A stretch of DNA of 64,000 nucleotides, taken from positions 62,001-126,000 of the forward strand of contig JAJRSW010000011.1 in the NCBI GenBank assembly GCA_024278595.1, given 5' to 3'. This document shows, piece after piece, positions 54,885 through 62,401 of this stretch. The notes below the pieces were generated by a model, which did no database searches, was not told the DNA's origin, and worked only from the letters and a program-made list of their open reading frames with translations. How positions within the stretch are numbered: position 1 is the first letter of the stretch; every line of letters starts with the position of its first letter. The position numbers and the translations under genes are program-made. Source of the stretch: Fidelibacterota bacterium. GTDB taxonomy: Bacteria > Fidelibacterota > UBA8477 > JABMPR01.

Positions 54885-55805
54885 ATGAAGATCACGGTAA
54901 AAGAACTTACGACCATTGGTCCTACCATCCATTCAAGTTTTATCAGTTTACCCTTCAGGCGAGACGAGACGAGTAGTCCCAAACTGCCCAAACCGGTTCT
55001 GGCGTATCAAACGGTATCCTGTATCAAGGTCGTTGGCAATATTCATCATTTTTTAGCCGCCCAGGAAAATGGCCAGGCAACTGTACCGGTCTATCTGATC
55101 CAGGAATCAGAATCTACGCTTGAGCTGCTGGAGCTGATCATCGAATATTATACGCCCATGAATCTCCTGGACAAGGCGCTCCTCACCAGGGCCGCTCTGG
55201 AGCTTGGTGTACCACGATCGCTCCTGGCCGAAAAGCTCTTACCGATCATGGAGCTGGCAGCACGTGAAAAACTCATCGACCAGGTGCTATTTCTTCTGAA
55301 ATTACCCCCGGAACTCCAGAAATTTGCTTTGGATAAAGATCTGAGCCTGAAGCGGGTCTTAATCTTTCAAAGGGCTGAGCAGCATTTGGATTGGGTTACC
55401 AGTTTTATCTCCAACCTGAAGATTGGCATCAATATGACGGCTGAGATCATCCAGAATATCTGGGAAATGGCTGGACGTGACAATCTGGAATTTGAAGCAA
55501 AAGCTCGGGAAATTGGATTATGGGAGATGGCCTATACTGATTTTGAAGACAATCGCCTGGCGGTAATGGCGATTCGGGAGAAGATCAATACTGCCCGATA
55601 TCCAGCGCTCTCCAAGGCTGGTGTCGATCTCTCCAAGACCATCAAAAAGGCCGAACTACCTGAGTCAGTCAAGATCAAGTGGGATCCCTATTTTGAGCGC
55701 CAGGGGATCGATATTGCCTTTCATGCGAAAGATGAAGCCGAACTGGAGTCAACGCTCAAAAAATTATCCACTTCAGCATTCAAAACTATTTTTGACCAGA
55801 TCTAA
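54885..55805 (+). CDS. ParB-like protein paired with the SPL-like radical SAM gene
   Basis: The 306-residue soluble protein is not assigned to a precise family. Residues ~48-72 (CIKVVGNIHHFLAAQENGQATVPVYLI) resemble the ParB/sulfiredoxin-fold loop (usually DGxHRxxAA...G...VPV), and ~80-130 (LLELIIEYYTPMNLLDKALL...LGVPRSLLAEKLLPIMEL) look like the ParB helix-turn-helix region. The canonical Asp and Arg are not conserved (NIHH). No nuclease or CTPase residues can be claimed. Six bases separate its stop from the start of the radical SAM gene, so the two are an operon. That context suggests DNA binding or targeting of the radical SAM enzyme to DNA, as an inference. Confidence 0.7.
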   Translation: MKITVKELTTIGPTIHSSFISLPFRRDETSSPKLPKPVLAYQTVSCIKVVGNIHHFLAAQENGQATVPVYLIQESESTLELLELIIEYYTPMNLLDKALLTRAALELGVPRSLLAEKLLPIMELAAREKLIDQVLFLLKLPPELQKFALDKDLSLKRVLIFQRAEQHLDWVTSFISNLKIGINMTAEIIQNIWEMAGRDNLEFEAKAREIGLWEMAYTDFEDNRLAVMAIREKINTARYPALSKAGVDLSKTIKKAELPESVKIKWDPYFERQGIDIAFHAKDEAELESTLKKLSTSAFKTIFDQI

Positions 55806-55811
55806 GACCCT

Positions 55812-57011
55812 ATGAAGGAACCGAAGATTACCAGGATCATTGTTGATCAAAAAGTCGCTGGCCAGGATTTGGTTCAGCGCTATATAGCTAACAACCCTCA
55901 GGCCCGGGTGGTCCATGAGGAGATCACTGAAGCAAAAAAAGAAGCCATGTTTCGCAAGGAAGCGACGCCTGCCAAGCGAGAGATCCTGCTTACTGAGAAA
56001 CAGGGACATACGGTCAAGCAGTGCCCTGGAACCGATCGGACCTACCGCTGCTGCAACTATCATGTGATCAATCAAACCAGCAATTGTCCCATTGACTGTA
56101 CTTATTGTATTCTTCAGTTCTACCTCAATAATCCGGTGACAACAGTCTATGCTAACACCGCCAAATTGTTGACAGAGGTAGGGGATAAGATCGCCACTCA
56201 ACCCCGGCGTTTTTTTCGGATCGGCACGGGTGAATTAAGTGACAGTCTGGCCTTCGATTCATCTTCGGAATTCTCCCGGGATATTATTAATTACTTCGCT
56301 GGATTGAACAATGTGCTGCTGGAATTAAAGACCAAGTCAAACCGTATTGAAAATTTACTGGATCTGGATCACAAGGGTCATACTGTCATTTCCTGGTCTG
56401 TTAATCCACAGGTCATCATCGATGCTGAAGAGCATAAAGCTGCTAGTCTGGCTGAACGGCTTGAGGCAATGCGGCAGGTCCAGGCTGCCGGCTATAAAAT
56501 TGGCTTTCATTTTGATCCCTTGCTTTTTCATGCTGACTGGCGGACAAGTTACCCGGATCTAATCCGGCAACTATTTGAGGTGGTGGATCCTGTCAACGTG
56601 GCCTGGATCTCAATTGGATCGCTGCGTTTTCCACCTGAGATGAAGGAAAAGGTCCTGGAAAAGTTTCCCCGGTCCAAGATCATGTTTGCCGAGTTGATCC
56701 GCGGTATGGATGGTAAGCTGCGCTATCCCAAACCATTGCGCCTGGATATGTATCGGACGGTATACAAGGCACTGCGTTCTTACGGCAACCAGAATCTTTT
56801 TATTTATTTCTGCATGGAATCAGCTGAGATCTGGGAACGGGTCATGGCTTGGAGTCCGGAAAGCAACGAGCACCTGGATTTTCTCTTCGCTACCAGTCTC
56901 TATTCGCAATTTCCCGGACTGCTGGCTGAAAGACCTGAACGACTTGTCTATGATACTGGGATTCCCCTGCACCACGAGAAAGCGGACCTGCCTGGTTTCA
57001 GACAAGGCTAA
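55812..57011 (+). CDS. Spore-photoproduct-lyase-like radical SAM protein
   Basis: The 399-residue protein carries the radical SAM cluster motif CxxxCxxC at Cys92, Cys96 and Cys99 (NCPIDCTYCILQ), followed by FYLNNPVTTVYANT as in spore photoproduct lyase. Genuine SPL repairs the thymine dimer spore photoproduct and needs an extra Cys about 44 residues after the cluster (Cys141 in Bacillus subtilis, within a CTSD stretch). Here the matching stretch is FFRIGTGELSDSLAF, with Glu where the Cys is expected. FHFDPLLFH and WISIGSLRFPPEMK are conserved SPL-family segments. The organism shows no sign of sporulation. The function is therefore probably a related radical reaction on DNA or nucleotides, not the classical repair. 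It is coupled to the ParB-like gene. Confidence 0.85.
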   Translation: MKEPKITRIIVDQKVAGQDLVQRYIANNPQARVVHEEITEAKKEAMFRKEATPAKREILLTEKQGHTVKQCPGTDRTYRCCNYHVINQTSNCPIDCTYCILQFYLNNPVTTVYANTAKLLTEVGDKIATQPRRFFRIGTGELSDSLAFDSSSEFSRDIINYFAGLNNVLLELKTKSNRIENLLDLDHKGHTVISWSVNPQVIIDAEEHKAASLAERLEAMRQVQAAGYKIGFHFDPLLFHADWRTSYPDLIRQLFEVVDPVNVAWISIGSLRFPPEMKEKVLEKFPRSKIMFAELIRGMDGKLRYPKPLRLDMYRTVYKALRSYGNQNLFIYFCMESAEIWERVMAWSPESNEHLDFLFATSLYSQFPGLLAERPERLVYDTGIPLHHEKADLPGFRQG

Positions 57012-57030
57012 AATGATCTGGAGTTAACTT

Positions 57031-57164
57031 TGATGAGCTCGCAAAAAGTATCTAGAAAATCACATAATATGCCCTATAACCATTAAATACAACTGCTTAC
57101 GACAAATACACGTAAAGCAATATATAACAACACTTTGCGAGAGGGACTTTCTGCAGGGGCGTCA
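57031..57164 (+). repeat. Family B interspersed repeat, copy 3 (short)
   Basis: TGATGAGCTCGCAAAAAGTA at the left and GACTTTCTGCAGGGGCGTCA at the right bound a 134 bp copy. The first ~95 bases (AATATGCCCTATAACCATTA, AATACA repeats, AACAACACTTTGCG) match copies 1 and 2, while the middle part with TCATTTCGACAG and GCAACGCTCTGC is deleted. Confidence 0.85.
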
Positions 57165-57293
57165 ACTTTGGAAGGCTGATCCTTGGCAGGGCAACCAAAA
57201 GTAAGCAAGCCGGGGTCCTTGTGGTATCTGTCCACAGTGTTCCGGGTAGGCTTAGCTGTGACTATCCGAACAATTACCTCCCCTCTGTTGGGA

Positions 57294-57325
57294 TAAAAAA
57301 AGACCGGGGCTAAGCCCGGTCTTTT
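57294..57325 (-). terminator. Terminator of the tonB operon
   Basis: AAAAGACCGGGC and GCCCGGTCTTTT (with GCTTA loop) form a strong stem on the minus strand, ending in seven T, 25 bases past the tonB stop codon. Confidence 0.88.
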
Positions 57326-57349
57326 GGAGATATATAGTTTTGGTCGATT

Positions 57350-57997
57350 TTAACCGTTTTTAAGACGAAAGACCACTGGAACTGAGATTCTCACCGTGAC
57401 TGGTTTGTCACGTTGATAAGCTGGTTTCCATTTAATGAGCTTGATGGCATCCATTGCGGCTTCATTCAAACCGGTTTTGGGAATACCCTTAAGCACGATG
57501 GTCTCTTTGACCCGACCATCTTTACCAATAGTTGCCTGGACGATCACCGTACCTTCAATACCAGCTTCCCGGGCGATCTCCGGGTAGATAACTGCTTTCT
57601 GAATGGCTGCATAGCCACCAAGCGGTTCTGGTGGTTCGTCATAAGCGATGAAGATCACATTACTCTCTGGCGGTGGTGGTGGTTCATCGAGGATCTTAAA
57701 ATCTTCCAGATCAGTTTCTTCGATGGTGAAGTCCTCATCGATCTCTTCATCCTCAGACTCAATGGGAATTGAGGGCCGCGCAGGTGGCGGCGGTTTATCG
57801 AACTGCTGCGTTTCTGGCGGAATCTCAATGTTCTCAATTGGAGCCACATAGGCTTCCTGCACGATCTCTTCCACAGTAAATTTTGGAATGGCATACAAAA
57901 TAACCGTGAAGATACCCAGCACGAGAATGGCACCAATTTCAAGATATTTGCGGTGATGCAGAATTATGGAGGCACTAGGATATTGTTGTTCGCGCAT
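57350..57997 (-). CDS. tonB: Energy transducer TonB
   Basis: The 215-residue protein spans the periplasm and passes proton-motive force to outer-membrane TonB-dependent transporters. A short cytoplasmic start and one membrane helix (YLEIGAILVLGIFTVILYAI, 18-37) lead into a Pro/Glu-rich linker (KPPPPARPSIPIESEDEEID). The C-terminal TonB domain (~128-215) shows YPEIAREAGIEGTVIVQATI, VKETIVLKG, and AIKLIKWKPA, followed by the last-strand VTVRISVPVVFRL. It is the last gene of exbB-exbD-exbD-tonB, four bases after the second exbD, followed by a terminator. Confidence 0.95.
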   Translation of the reverse strand: MREQQYPSASIILHHRKYLEIGAILVLGIFTVILYAIPKFTVEEIVQEAYVAPIENIEIPPETQQFDKPPPPARPSIPIESEDEEIDEDFTIEETDLEDFKILDEPPPPPESNVIFIAYDEPPEPLGGYAAIQKAVIYPEIAREAGIEGTVIVQATIGKDGRVKETIVLKGIPKTGLNEAAMDAIKLIKWKPAYQRDKPVTVRISVPVVFRLKNG

Positions 57998-58001
57998 AAT
58001 C

Positions 58002-58409
58002 CTATTCCCTCGGTTTGGCTGAATAATTGAGCTTCAAGGCCGATGCTTCACGCAGTTCCTGGTGAATATCTGTGATAATTGCCATCTCAGTCTGTCGATC
58101 AGCTTTCAACGAGACCGTCAATTGGGGATCAGCCACCACTTTATCATACATGATGGTCCGAATTTTTCCCATGGTGACGATCTGATCATCAATGGATATT
58201 GACCCCTCGGCCGTCGCCCATATATGTGAGACATGCTTATTCCCCTCCAACTTGGCGATCTTTTTAGCTTCTGGAAGGATCAGCTTTAATCCCTGAAACT
58301 CGCGTAGAACCGTCACTACCATAAAGAAGATCAGGAGCATAAAGATGATATCAGGAAGCGAGGATGTTGGGATCCCGGCATCAATTTTTATTTTTCTTTT
58401 TAGACGCAT
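58002..58409 (-). CDS. exbD: ExbD/TolR-family biopolymer transport protein (second copy)
   Basis: This is a 135-residue membrane-anchored protein. IPTSSLPDIIFMLLIFFMVV contains the single helix with the proton-carrying Asp (LPD) of ExbD/TolR. The periplasmic part (~45-135) has the usual QIVTMGKIRTIM and TVSLKADRQTEMAIITDI pattern. Three bases separate it from the upstream exbD, and four from tonB. Tandem exbD genes are common in the FCB group; the two copies likely form a heteromeric ExbD pair in the ExbB pore. Confidence 0.94.
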   Translation of the reverse strand: MRLKRKIKIDAGIPTSSLPDIIFMLLIFFMVVTVLREFQGLKLILPEAKKIAKLEGNKHVSHIWATAEGSISIDDQIVTMGKIRTIMYDKVVADPQLTVSLKADRQTEMAIITDIHQELREASALKLNYSAKPRE

Positions 58410-58412
58410 TCT

Positions 58413-58826
58413 CTAACTCTCCGGATCTGCGATGGAGATTCGCCTGGCATCGGCCTGTTTAAGCTGGTCAATCACATCCACGTAGACTTTGTACATAGTT
58501 CGGGAATCTGTTTTGACGGAAAAGATCATCTTGTCATTGGTCGCCAGAAGCTGTCTGGCGATCTGTTTCAGTTCACGAACATCTACAATGCGAATATCAC
58601 CACCACTACCAATGGCAACTTTTCCCGAAGCACTCACCAGAATATTGGTGATGTTCTTCTTGTGCACTTCAACTGATTCTCCCTTATCTGGAAGAACCAT
58701 ACCCAAACCTTTATCCATATCAATGGTCGTGGTAACCAGGAAGAAGAGCAAAAGCATGAACACAATATCCGGGAGGGATGCTGTGGGAATTTCCCCACCA
58801 CTGCGCTTTTTCTTATTCTTTAGCAT
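58413..58826 (-). CDS. exbD: ExbD/TolR-family biopolymer transport protein (first copy)
   Basis: The 137-residue ExbD has PTASLPDIVFMLLLFFLVTT as the membrane helix with the conserved Asp after LP. The periplasmic part includes KGLGMVLPDKGESVEVHKKN and IFSVKTDSRTMYKVYVDVID. It lies 29 bases after exbB and is followed by the second exbD after three bases. It works with ExbB and TonB to energise outer-membrane uptake. Confidence 0.94.
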   Translation of the reverse strand: MLKNKKKRSGGEIPTASLPDIVFMLLLFFLVTTTIDMDKGLGMVLPDKGESVEVHKKNITNILVSASGKVAIGSGGDIRIVDVRELKQIARQLLATNDKMIFSVKTDSRTMYKVYVDVIDQLKQADARRISIADPES

Positions 58827-58855
58827 AGTATCAGCTAACCCCGGTTATGGTGTTA

Positions 58856-59467
58856 TTATTTATTCTCCAATGATTCAATGGTATCGACCAGGTCAATGGA
58901 AGATTCTTCCATTTTGACGATCAATTTGTCGATCATAAAGGTAAAAAGATTTTGGAAGAACTGAATGATCATAGCCACAACCAGACCAAACAGGGTCGTT
59001 AGCAGAGCCTGGGAGATACCAACAGCAACCAGCGCTGGCTGGATGTCATTTGCAGCAGCGATCGATTCAAATGCCGATACCATACCAGAAACCGTACCGG
59101 TAAACCCGAGCATTGGTGCCAGTGAAACCGCCGTTGACAGCCAGATCATGTTGTTCTCAAGAAAAGACATCTCGATGGAACCAGCACTCTCAATTGCTTT
59201 TTCAACAGCAGCGGTGCCGCGATCAGCGCGAGAAAGACCAGCCAAATAGATCTGAGCGACTGAACCAGGGGTACTGCGACACAGTTCCAGGGCTGCTTCC
59301 ACACCCTGCTCATTCAAAACAACATTTACATTTTTCAAAAAAGATTTTGTCTGAATAGTTGTCCTCATCAAACTGAAAAACCGTTCGACAACAAAGACCA
59401 GTCCACCCATAAATACAAAAAGGATGGGCCACATAAAATCACCGCCCTTAAAAAACCACGCAACCAT
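58856..59467 (-). CDS. exbB: MotA/TolQ/ExbB proton channel family protein
   Basis: The 203-residue protein has three membrane segments: MWPILFVFMGGLVFVVERFF (13-32), a long helix at about 105-130 (WLSTAVSLAPMLGFTGTVSG), and FGLVVAMIIQFFQNLFTFMI (~157-177). The loop GFTGTVSGMVSAFESIAAAND is diagnostic of ExbB/TolQ proton channels. It is the first gene of the exbB-exbD-exbD-tonB operon, 137 bases downstream of the ctp gene. It converts proton-motive force for TonB. Confidence 0.95.
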   Translation of the reverse strand: MVAWFFKGGDFMWPILFVFMGGLVFVVERFFSLMRTTIQTKSFLKNVNVVLNEQGVEAALELCRSTPGSVAQIYLAGLSRADRGTAAVEKAIESAGSIEMSFLENNMIWLSTAVSLAPMLGFTGTVSGMVSAFESIAAANDIQPALVAVGISQALLTTLFGLVVAMIIQFFQNLFTFMIDKLIVKMEESSIDLVDTIESLENK

Positions 59468-59604
59468 ATCGGTTATACCTCCTGTTAATCCTGTCTAGAT
59501 TTCAACTTGATTTGACCAAGCGCACAATCATAGTTTGATACGTCTCTAAAGTCAATCAATTTCCAGCTCTAACCGTGAGTTTCTACTACAGGTCCAAGCT
59601 TTAT

Positions 59605-61194
59605 TTATAAATAATCTGCAGCCGCAGCGATTTCACGAGCCTTATCAAAGTATTGACGGGCTTCCTGGATCTGGTTATCCATTCCCGTTCTGATCTGATA
59701 TTGCTCATTTCTACCCCACAGTTTTCCTGCAAGTTCACTCTTAATATAATAGCGGATGGTTTCTTCATCACTGCGTATCTGGTCCTCATCCAGCTCCAGA
59801 TCCTCGATGGCGAAGATCTTTGCATACACCTCTTCCAGGAGCGAATCTTCAACCTTGAAGTCATTCAAAAATCCCGGCCAATCTTCGGCCAATTCCGGAT
59901 GGATCGCTGCATAATCTGAAGCAACTTTAAAAAAGAATCTAATATCGTTGCGCCTCACCTTGGCCAGATCCCGTGAGATGGTAGTTGGATTCTGGAGTTT
60001 AATATCCGGAGTAATACCACCGCCACCATAAACCGTGCGCCCCATTTTGGTCTTGAACTGAGGCTTATCATCCAATTTGGTTGTATCGCTGTCCCGTTCA
60101 CTCAGCTCGAGATAATAATCCCGGGCATCCCCGTTTTCATAATGCCGCTGGATCAATCTGCCGCTGGGTGTGTAGTAACGTGCTACGGTTACCCGTACTG
60201 CAGAGCCATCGCGCAGGGGATACTGACGCTGGACCAGCCCTTTGCCAAAGCTGGTTTCACCAACCACAATTCCCCGATCAAGGTCTTGCAATGCGCCGGC
60301 CAGGATCTCACTGGCTGAAGCTGATCCCCGATTGATTAAGACAATAATAGGTTGCTTATAATAGATGGCTTTGTGTTTTGAATACATTTCCTCATTGGCA
60401 TTCTTAAGGCGGCCCTTGGTGGAGAGAATCTTCTCTCCGCCTGGTAAAATATAATCAACAATCTTGATCACTTCATCCATATACCCACCGCTATTGTTGC
60501 GAAGATCGATCATTAGGCGGGTCATTCCCTGGGCCTGCAGTTCGGTGATGGCCGTTATCACCTCTTCTGAAGTTGTGGATGAGAAGCGATTTAGCAGGAT
60601 ATAGCCGGTACCATCCTCCATTACGAATTTTGCCAAAACACTATAGATGGGAATTTTATCACGAACAATCGTTACCGGGATCAACTCACTTTCACCCAGC
60701 CTGGCGATCTCCAACTGAACTTTTGACCCTTTGGGTCCCCGCAATTTATCAAACACCCCATCCCGGGTGATTTTATAAGCTGATTCATCGTTGATCTTGA
60801 CAACCTGGTCACCCGGGTGCAACAGACCATCTGAAGGGGATCCCACAATGGGAGTGATCACTGTGATGTAATCATCAATAATATCAAATTCGATTCCGAT
60901 ACCTTCAAAATTACCTCGAAAAGATTCGTTGATCTGATCCATACGGTCTGCACCGATGTAGACAGAATGGGGGTCCAGGGCTTCCATTAAGCCGTTCTGC
61001 GCACCGACCATGGTTTTGTCCCAATCAACATCCTCAACATAATTGGTGTTGATTATTTTGACCATATCCTGAAAATCTCGCCATTTATTGTAAAAATCGC
61101 TGCCCTGGGCAAAGAGGACCTGCCCGGAGGGACTCAAGGCGAAGAGTCCCAGCAGAATGAGAGAGATAAGTGTTATTTGTTTTATAATTTTCAT
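59605..61194 (-). CDS. ctpA: C-terminal processing protease (S41 family) with PDZ domain
   Basis: The 529-residue exported protease has signal peptide MKIIKQITLISLILLGLFAL...VLFAQ. A PDZ domain spans ~95-175 (GIGIEFDIIDDYITV, PGDQVVKIND). The S41 domain has Ser293 (GSASASEI) and Lys318 (SFGKGLVQ), the dyad spacing of 25 residues seen in E. coli Prc, and LMIDLRNNSGGYMDEV upstream. A C-terminal extension of ~130 residues (KNPTTISRDL region onward, with charged helices) is as in Bacteroidetes Ctps. It works in the periplasm on secreted or membrane proteins. It precedes the exbB operon on the same strand, and the 137-base gap leaves the operon link open. Confidence 0.94.
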   Translation of the reverse strand: MKIIKQITLISLILLGLFALSPSGQVLFAQGSDFYNKWRDFQDMVKIINTNYVEDVDWDKTMVGAQNGLMEALDPHSVYIGADRMDQINESFRGNFEGIGIEFDIIDDYITVITPIVGSPSDGLLHPGDQVVKINDESAYKITRDGVFDKLRGPKGSKVQLEIARLGESELIPVTIVRDKIPIYSVLAKFVMEDGTGYILLNRFSSTTSEEVITAITELQAQGMTRLMIDLRNNSGGYMDEVIKIVDYILPGGEKILSTKGRLKNANEEMYSKHKAIYYKQPIIVLINRGSASASEILAGALQDLDRGIVVGETSFGKGLVQRQYPLRDGSAVRVTVARYYTPSGRLIQRHYENGDARDYYLELSERDSDTTKLDDKPQFKTKMGRTVYGGGGITPDIKLQNPTTISRDLAKVRRNDIRFFFKVASDYAAIHPELAEDWPGFLNDFKVEDSLLEEVYAKIFAIEDLELDEDQIRSDEETIRYYIKSELAGKLWGRNEQYQIRTGMDNQIQEARQYFDKAREIAAAADYL

Positions 61195-61379
61195 ACTATT
61201 AGTTGATCCCGGTTTTCTTCCATGCTTCCAATTTATTTATGGTGCATAAAATAGTGGACACATTGATTTGATGAAAGCACCCATTTGGGCGTTACAAGAT
61301 AATTATAACCTTACTATAACGCTGGCAAATGGTCGATTCTAGATAAAGGGTCTGGGCAAAAAACATCCGAATATATCGG

Positions 61380-62129
61380 TCAAAGGATCACATAAAGCTG
61401 GAACCGGAAGAACAGTGCCCGCAGCTGAACCTCAGGCGAATCAGTGATAACTTTATTGTGGTATAGCTTCCAGCTTCCAGCGGCAGCCACCTGTTCATTC
61501 CAGCCGGCGATGGCTTTTGCACCCATGGAACGCGAAATATCAAAGCGTAATCCCAGATAAGGTTGAATAACCGGTGTCCAGGAGGATAATTCAAAAGCCT
61601 GACGCGTATTTGTTCCAGAGATGATATCATTCCAACTCTCATTTTCTGGTGAAGAGCTGGCGGTGATGGAGACCTGGCCGATCCCGAACAACGAGCCTCC
61701 GAGTAATTTTAGACGCGATCTGACATGGGTGTTGAATTCAGCGGTCACCCCAACCTGACTCAAGGTAAAATTGATCATATAGTTAACCAGAGCTGCATCT
61801 TGAGCAAAAGCCAGATACTCACCCTGCCCGGCATACATGCCAATGGTCCAATGCGGTGTAACCTCACCGAAACCTTCAAAACCGGTGACAACCATGCTGT
61901 TATTATTAATAATGGATGGATTTTTCGGAAACGAGGCTTCCACGATCTCAAAATCTGAAGAAAAATTACCCAGAAATTCAAAAGCATCTTCATCCAGCTC
62001 AAGCGAGATCAAATAAGAGAAAGCGGGACCAACGGCCCCCCTCAGGACAGGTTGTCCCTCAGCGAATTGAGCCTTTAGTGAGCCCATTATTAGCAGTGAG
62101 TAAATGATAATATGTAGCCATCTTTTCAT
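61380..62129 (-). CDS. Hypothetical secreted, possibly outer-membrane, protein
   Basis: This is 249 residues from the ATG at 62129, chosen because AGAGGT lies ten bases upstream and MKRWLHIIIYSLLIMGSLKAQ is a standard signal peptide; the ORF could extend upstream to 62192 with a charged leader that fits poorly. The mature protein is rich in alternating Gly/aromatic strands (WTIGMYAGQGEYLAFAQ, NYMINFTLSQVGVTAEFNTH, GSLFGIGQVSITASS, YLGLRFDI) and ends LFFRFQLYVIL. These point to a small outer-membrane beta-barrel or beta-sandwich. No family is recognised. It is divergent from the FG-GAP protein at 62402. Confidence 0.65.
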   Translation of the reverse strand: MKRWLHIIIYSLLIMGSLKAQFAEGQPVLRGAVGPAFSYLISLELDEDAFEFLGNFSSDFEIVEASFPKNPSIINNNSMVVTGFEGFGEVTPHWTIGMYAGQGEYLAFAQDAALVNYMINFTLSQVGVTAEFNTHVRSRLKLLGGSLFGIGQVSITASSSPENESWNDIISGTNTRQAFELSSWTPVIQPYLGLRFDISRSMGAKAIAGWNEQVAAAGSWKLYHNKVITDSPEVQLRALFFRFQLYVIL

Positions 62130-62401
62130 TTTCTTATTACCTCTCTGTATCTGCCTGCGGAATGCGAGCGACCGCTCAAGCACCCTGATCACAGAATTGT
62201 GCCTGATAACTTGTACTTCTTTTCAACTTAAAACAAACAGTTGGCATAATATACTTGCTCCCATTTTTTTACACAAGTCTTTTAAGAATTTACTTTAAGT
62301 GTCAGCTTAAATTTATATTGCATACAGTGGCTTAGCCCGATAAATTGGCTAAAAGTTTGGAGTAGGATTCAAAAGTTTTAACCATAAAGAAATGGGTTTC
62401 C

